A stretch of 38,925 nt of DNA from Promethearchaeota archaeon (GTDB lineage Archaea > Asgardarchaeota > Lokiarchaeia > Sigynarchaeales > SOKP01). The position numbers and the translations under genes were made by a program. Below, one piece after another: positions 32,600-38,925 of this stretch (positions within the stretch are counted from its first letter, which is position 1; each line of letters begins with the position of its first letter). The stretch covers positions 1 through 38,925 of the forward strand of contig WJIN01000136.1 in assembly GCA_014730295.1 (NCBI GenBank), given 5' to 3'. Below the pieces are notes generated by a model. That model had not been told where the DNA came from. It made no database searches and saw only the letters and a list, made by a program, of their open reading frames with translations.

Positions 32600-33376
32600 A
32601 TGGATGAATTAGACAAGAAGATTGAAAAATTTGCGGACTTAATTGTTGAGGCCGAAAGTATCGTTGTTCTCACGGGTGCGGGGATGAGTACAGAGTCTGG
32701 AATACCCGACTTTCGTAGTCCGGGTACGGGATTATGGAACAAAGTCGATCCGGATAAGTTTGCGAGCATCCACGCGTATGTCTCAGATACGGGGAAGAAT
32801 CTTAGATTTATGTTAGAGTTGGGCATGACCATTTTTAAAGCGAAACCTCACCAGGGACATAAAGCATTAACTAAATTACAAAGACTTGGAAAATTAGATG
32901 GAGTTATGACGCAAAATATCGATGGTCTTCATCAACGCGCGAGAACTAAAAACGTTATTGAGCTCCATGGAACCGCAAATGAAGCTATTTGTATGCGATG
33001 TGATACCACATATCCAATCACGGCACTTGTCAATCAGGTGGTGCACAATAATTCATCCCCTACATGTGATAAATGCAATGGGTTACTAAAACCAAATGCT
33101 GTTTTTTTTGGGGAAGCGTTAGATTCCGATACGCTTAAAAAAGCCGATAAGATGATAGCGGATTGTGATTTATTGATCGTACTGGGTTCTTCATTATTAG
33201 TATATCCAGTGGCCTTTTACCCAAGAACGGCAATCTCCAAAGGTACAAAACTTGCTATTCTCAATATTCAGAAAACTGATTTAGATTCTAAAGCAGAAGT
33301 AGTTATCCATGCTAAAATTGGAGATATCCTTCCAAAAATTGTAAAAGAAGTCGAGGAAAAATTAGAAGAAGGTTGA
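32600..33376 (+). CDS. cobB: Sir2-family NAD-dependent protein deacylase (sirtuin)
   Basis: Sirtuins remove acetyl or longer acyl groups from lysines using NAD. The 258-residue protein has the NAD-binding GAGMSTESGIPDFRS (26-40), TQNIDGLH (104-111) and the catalytic His123 in ELHG. The zinc module is Cys131/Cys134 (CMRC) and Cys156/Cys159 (CDKC), and GSS is at 196-198. The positions where desuccinylase sirtuins carry Tyr and Arg were not resolved by eye, so acyl preference is open. GTGAT at 32590-32594 lies five bases before the ATG. A link to acetyl-CoA metabolism through the nearby acyl-CoA ligases is possible but not shown. Confidence 0.95.
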   Translation: MDELDKKIEKFADLIVEAESIVVLTGAGMSTESGIPDFRSPGTGLWNKVDPDKFASIHAYVSDTGKNLRFMLELGMTIFKAKPHQGHKALTKLQRLGKLDGVMTQNIDGLHQRARTKNVIELHGTANEAICMRCDTTYPITALVNQVVHNNSSPTCDKCNGLLKPNAVFFGEALDSDTLKKADKMIADCDLLIVLGSSLLVYPVAFYPRTAISKGTKLAILNIQKTDLDSKAEVVIHAKIGDILPKIVKEVEEKLEEG

Positions 33377-33719
33377 TTTAGATTCATTTTCTATTGATAA
33401 ATTATTATCCTGGTATATATGGATCTATTGTAATTTGCTGTATTCATTTTCAGAAAGATATAGGAATCAAGCATAGAGTTGAGAAAACGTATATTGAATT
33501 GATACATCAGTGAGACCTTTCTGAGTTTTTTTGTTGTTGAAATTCTCAATTCTTTTGAGATCTTATTTTTAAAAGCCTAGATACATAATCTCTCTATTTC
33601 CAAATGTGGAAAAAAATCACCAAAATAGAAAAAAAATGTTAAGTATATATATGAAAACGATTAATTGATCTATTGCAAAATGTGTATTTCAATAAAAAAG
33701 GTGAGAGATTATAACTCAA
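33377..33719. other. Intergenic region before the first acyl-CoA ligase
   Basis: The region holds a hairpin TCTCAA-TTCTT-TTGAGA (33544-33560), a likely operator-like palindrome at 33593-33629, and a TATA-like TATATATA at 33644-33651. GGTGA at 33700-33704 is a distant Shine-Dalgarno candidate. No coding frame is supported. Confidence 0.5.
33593..33651 (+). promoter_or_regulatory. Palindromic element and TATA box upstream of acyl-CoA ligase
   Basis: TTTCCA-AATG-TGGAAA (33597-33612) is a perfect 6-base inverted repeat, and TCTATTT (33593-33599) pairs with AAATAGA (33623-33629). TATATATA follows at 33644-33651. The placement just upstream of the TATA box would suit an activator or repressor site. 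Confidence 0.35.
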
Positions 33720-35420
33720 ATGGCTAAAGAAAAAGAAAAATTATGGCTCCAATCCTATGATGAACATGTACCCCCCTCTTTAGAATACCCAAAAGAAGAT
33801 ATAATGACACTATTAAGCCGTGCGATGATCAAATATTCTGAAAGAATTGGATTTTATTTTATGGATCGCCAAATGTTGTTCGGCGAGATTCTAGATGATG
33901 CGCAAAGATTCGCCACTTTTCTTCAACAAAAGGGCTTACAGAAAGGAGATGTAGTAGCGATTTGTTTTCCTAATACCCCACAATATCTTATTACTCTTTA
34001 TGGAACTCTTCTTGCTGGAGGTATCGCTACTGGCTTATCCCCTCTCCTTAGTCCGCCCGAAATGATATATCAGCTTAACGATTGTAGCGCGAAATTTTTA
34101 GTTACGATGGACATCATATATGAAAAAATTATGAAGAAAATCCTTGAAAAACTCCCTCAAATGGAGACAATCATCCCTTCAAACATTTCTGAATTTATGG
34201 GTTTTTCAGGATTTAAGGTATTTATGGGCAAACTTATCGGCAAAATCCCTAAAGGTAAAATGGATCCATATCCGGGTAAAAATGTGGTTCCTTTCTTAGA
34301 GGTTTTAAAAACGGAACCGAATGTTAATCACGTCTCAATTAACGCACAGCAAGACCTAGCACTAATTCAATATACGGGTGGGACTACGGGTCGGCCGAAA
34401 GGGGTGAATATAACCCATTCTAATCTGGTATCCAATATGCATCAATTTGAAATATGGTTAGATCGCGATAAGGGAACTGATATCACATTATCAGCATTTC
34501 CCTATTTCCATATCGCGGGATTGTTTATAGGATTATATTTAACCTATATCGGCTCTTCCCATATTATCATCGCAAATCCACGTGATACTGATCATATCAT
34601 CGATCAAATAATGGAGATTAAACCAACTGTGTTTGGAAATGTACCCACCCTTTATCTGATGGTCCAACGAAATCCTCGTTCCAAAGAAATTCCCGATGAT
34701 GTTTTAGATAATATCAATTTATATGTATCTGGCGCAGCACCTTTTCCTTCGGAGGCGATTCGAGATTTTGAAAAGCAATTTCATACGGAAAATAAATTCG
34801 TTGAAGTCTATGGAATGACTGAGTCTGCGGTTCTTGCGACCGTGAATCCTACATACGGAGAAAAAAAAATTGGAAAAGTGGGATTACCACTACCAGATAC
34901 AGAGGTCAAACTCATCAACGTTGAGACGGGAGAAGAAGTTCCATTGGGAGAGCCCGGAGAGATATTGTTAAAAGGTCCTCAAGTAACTAAATCATATCAT
35001 AACAAACCAGAGGCAACTGAAAAGACATGGATCGATGGATGGCTTCATACGGGTGATGTAGGTGTATTTGATGAAGATGGATACCTAAAGATCGTAGATC
35101 GCACAAAAGATATGTTGAGCGTAAGTGGTTTCAAAGTGTATAGTGTCCATGTTGAAGAAGTACTTACCAAGCATCCCGCCATCCAAATCATGGCAATAAT
35201 CGGAATACCTGATGAAGAAAGACCAGGAAGTGAGATTGTTAAGGCGGTGATCCAACTCAAGGAGGGAGTAGAAGCAAGTGAGAAAGTTAAAGAGGATATC
35301 AAAAATTATGCTCGAGAACATCTTGCGAAGTACGAAGTTCCTAAATTATGGGAATTCAGAGAGGAACTTCCTCAAACAATGGTTGGTAAGGTAGAAAAGA
35401 AAGCATTACGCCAGGAATAA
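33720..35420 (+). CDS. Long-chain-type acyl-CoA ligase (AMP-binding), first paralogue
   Basis: The enzyme activates a carboxylic acid with ATP to an acyl-adenylate and then to the CoA thioester. The 566-residue protein has the phosphate loop YTGGTTGRPKG (about 216-226), YGMTES, and HTGDVG followed by YLKIVDRTKDMLSVSGFKV at the hinge. The C-terminal GKVEKKALRQE carries the A10 lysine. The insertion GKLIGKIPKGKM near residue 170 is shared with the paralogue on the opposite strand at 36480-38195, so the two arose by duplication. Chain length cannot be read. The ATG at 33720 follows a distant GGTGA. Confidence 0.92.
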   Translation: MAKEKEKLWLQSYDEHVPPSLEYPKEDIMTLLSRAMIKYSERIGFYFMDRQMLFGEILDDAQRFATFLQQKGLQKGDVVAICFPNTPQYLITLYGTLLAGGIATGLSPLLSPPEMIYQLNDCSAKFLVTMDIIYEKIMKKILEKLPQMETIIPSNISEFMGFSGFKVFMGKLIGKIPKGKMDPYPGKNVVPFLEVLKTEPNVNHVSINAQQDLALIQYTGGTTGRPKGVNITHSNLVSNMHQFEIWLDRDKGTDITLSAFPYFHIAGLFIGLYLTYIGSSHIIIANPRDTDHIIDQIMEIKPTVFGNVPTLYLMVQRNPRSKEIPDDVLDNINLYVSGAAPFPSEAIRDFEKQFHTENKFVEVYGMTESAVLATVNPTYGEKKIGKVGLPLPDTEVKLINVETGEEVPLGEPGEILLKGPQVTKSYHNKPEATEKTWIDGWLHTGDVGVFDEDGYLKIVDRTKDMLSVSGFKVYSVHVEEVLTKHPAIQIMAIIGIPDEERPGSEIVKAVIQLKEGVEASEKVKEDIKNYAREHLAKYEVPKLWEFREELPQTMVGKVEKKALRQE

Positions 35421-35437
35421 AAAAATCAAGATTTTTT
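35420..35437 (+). terminator. Hairpin with T tract after the acyl-CoA ligase
   Basis: AAAAAATC-AA-GATTTTTT is a perfect 8-base inverted repeat that overlaps the stop codon and is followed by further T-rich sequence. It looks like an efficient terminator for the plus-strand ligase. Confidence 0.55.
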
Positions 35438-35506
35438 CCTTTTTTCATTTAATTTTTATTTTTAGATGATTTAAAGACTTTCCTTAAGTGGAAAATAAAA
35501 AAAGAT

Positions 35507-36259
35507 TTATTTATTTAGTATGAATTTTTCAACTTTTTCTGGTAGCATAAATCCGAAATAACCTGCTACCATTGTTGGAGAGATGATTATTTTTGCTATT
35601 ATAGATCCCAAGTATCCTGCGAGAAAAATTTCCAATATGGCTCCAACGGTTATCCCCAATACATAAAGGATCAAAAATCTGGCTTTCAATCGTATAGTTG
35701 GATTCTCTGCTTTATATGATTCATAAGCGATCCACCCTGCTGGAATGGTAAAGAAGAATAGAAGCATCAATTGATATAAGGAGGTCAATCCACGATAATC
35801 GATTTGTATAACGGATTCATATGTTCCTAGAGCGAGCGGATTTACAAATATCATTATATCATATAGAATTTGCATAGTAGCAAGAATTATTCCGAAGATA
35901 ATAAGAAAATTTTTCCTCTTCTTTCCTTTTATATTTGCTAGATCTGTAATCCCTACCATCCAGAAAAAAATCAAAACTAAGGTAAAACCCATATGTATTA
36001 TAAAATATATTTGTAAAGGTAATTCAAAATTGAAAATTAATGCAGCTAAGAATAAAACCACAACGCCACCCCAAAGTGTTATACCTACAAAAAATATCGA
36101 CGAGATATAAATTGCAATATGGTAATTAGATATAATTCCTTTATAAATCATTGATATCCCCAAAATTAAATTTATTATAATGAATATAATTGTGGTTATT
36201 CCTATAGTCATCAATTCAGGACTAGCAAGTAATTCTTCTAATGGACTCTGAAATATCAT
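35507..36259 (-). CDS. Polytopic membrane protein, about seven helices, unknown function
   Basis: The 250-residue protein has about seven hydrophobic segments (near 15-37, 47-75, 80-105, 118-140, 158-181, 193-215, 222-242). No catalytic or transport motif was recognised. The loop GITDLANIKGKKRKNF between the third and fourth helices is basic and probably cytoplasmic. The ATG at 36257-36259 has no obvious Shine-Dalgarno. It lies between two acyl-CoA ligase paralogues. A lipid-related role is possible from context only. Confidence 0.65.
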   Translation of the reverse strand: MIFQSPLEELLASPELMTIGITTIIFIIINLILGISMIYKGIISNYHIAIYISSIFFVGITLWGGVVVLFLAALIFNFELPLQIYFIIHMGFTLVLIFFWMVGITDLANIKGKKRKNFLIIFGIILATMQILYDIMIFVNPLALGTYESVIQIDYRGLTSLYQLMLLFFFTIPAGWIAYESYKAENPTIRLKARFLILYVLGITVGAILEIFLAGYLGSIIAKIIISPTMVAGYFGFMLPEKVEKFILNK

Positions 36260-36479
36260 TTAATCCCCTAATTATTTTTTTTAAGATCCTTAGTTAATGC
36301 TTACAAAGACAAAATTAGTATAAAAAACTGACTATTTAAAGATTTTGATCAAAGAATTAAAAAAATATCATATTTTCCTAACTAAAAACTTAAAATATTA
36401 TGAAAAAACAAAAAAATCAATCTAATCACCAAATATAATACTATCCAAAAAAAAAAGAGATATAATGATATTACTAAAA

Positions 36480-38195
36480 TTATTCTTGCTTTCTAAGTAC
36501 TTTTTTATCTATTTTCCCAACCGCAGTAAGCGGAATATCTTCGACAAATTCAATAATTTTCGGGACTTCATAGGGCGCGCAATTCTCCTTCGCATAAACG
36601 ATTATATTTTCTTTTAGTGCCTCCTCATTACCATCAAACGCAAAATTAGGATCGACTTGAATGCACGCTTTTACGATTTCAGAACCTGGGCGATCGGGAT
36701 TAGGTACACCAATCGTTGCACACATATTAATTGCAGGATGTTCTGTGAGCTTATCCTCAAGTTTCGTAGAAAAGACTTTATATCCTCCAACGATAATCAT
36801 ATCTTTAGTCCTATCCACAATGCGAACATACCCTTCCTCATCCATTATTCCCACATCTCCAGTATGCATAAATCCGTCCTTATCAATCGCTTTTTGAGTT
36901 TCTTCGGGTTTATTATAGTATCCTTTCATTACCATTGGACCTCTCACACAAATTTCTCCCGCTTCCCCAATCGGAACGGGCTCACCAGTATTTGGATCTA
37001 CAATTTTAAAATCGGTATTTGTGAGGGGTAATCCTATTGAGCCTAACTTCTTGTTTCCTTTTGAAGGATTTCCCGCCGTTAACGGGCTTGTTTCAGTCAT
37101 TCCATATAATTCAATAAGCTTACCCTTTCCTATGACGCTTTCCAAAATTTCTTGGGATTCTTTTGGAAACGGCGCCGCAGCTGAGATAACATCATCAATA
37201 ATATCGGGATCTATTTCGGTAAATCGCGGATTCTTTAGGAGCATTTGGTAAAGAGTAGGTACATTTGCGAGGGCTGTCGGTCGGTATTTTAGAATTTCAT
37301 CTATTATATGATCCGTGTCCCTGGGATTCGGTATGAGGATTTGAGACCAGCCCAAATAAAGACAATTGAGGCATGTAAATACCCCTGCAATATGAAAGAA
37401 CGGGAATCCAGAAAGCACTACACCTTTTCCTCTTTCCCAATCTAGCCACTTTTGAAAAATTACAATATCCGCTACGATATTCCTATGTGTGAGCATTGCA
37501 CCTTTCGGGGGTCCAGTAGTCCCGCCCGTATATTGGATAAAAGCGATATCCTCTGGGGTAATTTCGACCTTAGGGTCCGTTGTAGGATAATTCTTAAGCA
37601 AGTCTTTATGAAATTCAATAACGGTTTTTCCCTCTAAGGGCGTCACTTTTCCTTTTGGAATCTTCCCAATTAACTTTCCAAGAACTTGCTTGATCTTCGG
37701 AAGAAATCCTCCGACGCTTGTGGTAATAACCACTTTTAATTGGGGCATTTTATCTGCTATTTTCGTTATATGACCCGCAAAAATCGCATCCAAAGTTAAT
37801 AACGCAACTTTTTTCCCTCCACTTCCTAAATCATTAATTTGGTATTGGATTTGAACAGCAGAGAGAAGCGGTGAAACTCCCGATACGATACACCCCGCCT
37901 TCCACGCGCCTATTATTGCTATTACATATTCCGGGGTATTAGGGACGTTAATTCCCACAACATCTCCTATTCCAAACCCATTATCAATGAGCATATTGGC
38001 AAATTGATTGGAGTATTCATCCAATTGTTTAAACGTGAATTCAACGCCTAAATAACTAAATACCATTTTATCGGGAAAATCATCAAATACGGGATATAAT
38101 TCATCAAGAAAAATCTTATCAAATTCGCTTGGGTCCAAATCTTTCACATGCGCATCCCAATTTTTCTTCCAAAACTTATTTTCATAATCAGACAT
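36480..38195 (-). CDS. Long-chain-type acyl-CoA ligase (AMP-binding), second paralogue
   Basis: The 571-residue enzyme has the same order of motifs as the plus-strand paralogue: YTGGTTGPPKG (222-232), YGMTETSPLTAGNP, HTGDVGIMDEEGYVRIVDRT and the A10 lysine in VGKIDKKVLRKQE. It also carries the GKLIGKIPKGKV insertion at 173-184. Active-site motifs look intact. The ATG at 38193-38195 is preceded by an A-rich stretch with no clear Shine-Dalgarno. Acyl substrate is unknown. The two intact paralogues and the broken third copy are interrupted only by the membrane-protein gene. Confidence 0.92.
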   Translation of the reverse strand: MSDYENKFWKKNWDAHVKDLDPSEFDKIFLDELYPVFDDFPDKMVFSYLGVEFTFKQLDEYSNQFANMLIDNGFGIGDVVGINVPNTPEYVIAIIGAWKAGCIVSGVSPLLSAVQIQYQINDLGSGGKKVALLTLDAIFAGHITKIADKMPQLKVVITTSVGGFLPKIKQVLGKLIGKIPKGKVTPLEGKTVIEFHKDLLKNYPTTDPKVEITPEDIAFIQYTGGTTGPPKGAMLTHRNIVADIVIFQKWLDWERGKGVVLSGFPFFHIAGVFTCLNCLYLGWSQILIPNPRDTDHIIDEILKYRPTALANVPTLYQMLLKNPRFTEIDPDIIDDVISAAAPFPKESQEILESVIGKGKLIELYGMTETSPLTAGNPSKGNKKLGSIGLPLTNTDFKIVDPNTGEPVPIGEAGEICVRGPMVMKGYYNKPEETQKAIDKDGFMHTGDVGIMDEEGYVRIVDRTKDMIIVGGYKVFSTKLEDKLTEHPAINMCATIGVPNPDRPGSEIVKACIQVDPNFAFDGNEEALKENIIVYAKENCAPYEVPKIIEFVEDIPLTAVGKIDKKVLRKQE

Positions 38196-38410
38196 TTTAT
38201 TTTACCATTCTCTAAAAATTCGAAAAATTTTGCTACTTATTAATTCGTATTATCCAATTATAAAGCTTTAGCGAATTTTTAAATTGTACTAATTTTGAAC
38301 TTTTAAAATATAGTGCTTCAAAATTATTGTAACCTCTAAAATTCCTTAAAAAACCCCAATCAGAAAAAGAAAATGGAAAAACAAAATAATTCTTAATGAT
38401 CTAATATAAA

Positions 38411-38925
38411 CTAATTATAAATTTCTCTTAATTCTCGTTTTAAAATCTTGCCGATTACTGTTTTCGGAAGTTCAGGTAAGATTTCAACAATTCTGGGATA
38501 TTTATATGGACTAATATTCTCTTTACACCATTTCAAGAGTTCTTGTTCGGAGATGTTTCCTTTAAAATCGGTTTTTAATGAGATATAAGCTTTTATATTC
38601 TCCCCCGCTACTGGATCTGGAACTCCCACGACGGCCACCTCATCCACTTTTTCATTCATATATATAAGCTCTTCCACCTCTCGTGGAAATACTGAATGCC
38701 CTTTATATTTTATCATATCGCGTTTTCGATCTTTTAATCGTAAATATCCACTGGAGCTCTATATGCCATTCCCGTGAGTAATCCCTTCTATAACTTTGCT
38801 CCAGAAACGCCCTCATTTTTTAAATATTCGATAATATGATTTTTCCCTTCTACAAAATTTTCTTTACTCTGAGGTATATTTTTCTCATCTTCTTGATATT
38901 GATCAAATCTAATATCAAAATGTGC
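38411..38925 (-). pseudogene. Degraded acyl-CoA ligase (C-terminal part, runs off the window)
   Basis: Homology to acyl-CoA ligases runs through three damaged pieces. From the window edge an open frame gives EDEKNIPQSKENFV and IIEYLKNEGVSGAKL, then a TAG stop (38788-38790) where a Trp is expected. The same frame continues KGLLTGMAYR, where the family has TGD, so the Asp codon is missing. A one-base loss then shifts the frame, and after a second in-frame TAG (38759-38761) comes SSGYLRLKDRKRD. This continues in frame through GHSVFPREVEELI to KILKREL and a stop at 38411. Inserting one base after AGAG would restore MAYRDSSGYL. A 101-codon ORF starting at 38716 therefore begins inside the A8 motif and is not an independent gene. 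Assembly error is less likely because several lesions occur. Confidence 0.78.

Overview
The window is AT-rich archaeal chromosome, most likely from an Asgard archaeon close to Lokiarchaeia. The archaeal signs are a TFB transcription factor, archaeal clamp-loader (RFC) genes, a proteasome alpha subunit, TATA-box promoters, and Shine-Dalgarno motifs of the GGTGAT/GGAGG type. A Rab/Ras-like small GTPase, a leucine-rich-repeat protein, a giant coiled-coil repeat protein and several acyl-CoA ligases point to Asgard. The lineage is inferred from gene content, not from a tree.

Layout. (1) 1-1.7 kb: a truncated LRR protein and a membrane-anchored TPR protein, both on the minus strand. (2) 1.9-9.4 kb: a plus-strand chaperone block, grpE, dnaK, a zinc-finger-less dnaJ and clpB, followed by a TFB gene. 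This is a complete bacterial-type disaggregase system. (3) 9.4-16.1 kb: a coiled-coil/winged-helix protein, a P-type cation ATPase, peptidase T, a crotonase-family enzyme and an ECF-S-like membrane protein. (4) 16.3-20.2 kb: a minus-strand cluster of a GNAT acetyltransferase and three different clamp-loader ATPases: canonical RfcS, a divergent small subunit with a broken Walker B, and RfcL. (5) 20.5-21.8 kb: small zinc-ribbon, hypothetical and ribbon-helix-helix genes. (6) 21.8-27.0 kb: a 1553-residue coiled-coil protein made of eleven units of about 120 residues, each marked by a conserved Trp, with a winged-helix gene upstream. (7) 27.4-30.6 kb: a UPF0182 (COG1615) membrane protein with C-terminal fibronectin-like domains. 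(8) 30.8-33.4 kb: proteasome alpha subunit, small GTPase and sirtuin. (9) 33.7-38.9 kb: two full-length acyl-CoA ligases, a polytopic membrane protein, and the degraded remains of a third acyl-CoA ligase at the window edge.

How the genes work together. The chaperone block forms one proteostasis module (DnaK/DnaJ/GrpE feeding ClpB), with a transcription factor next to it and the proteasome alpha gene farther along. The RFC cluster would encode a clamp loader with three kinds of subunit. The ligases and the crotonase-family enzyme fit fatty-acid or aromatic acyl-CoA metabolism. I found no tRNA, rRNA, CRISPR array or insertion sequence. The most unusual items are the eleven-unit repeat protein, the divergent RFC subunit, the UPF0182-fibronectin fusion, the ligase pseudogene with reconstructable lesions, and a repeated 7-mer around the ribbon-helix-helix gene.
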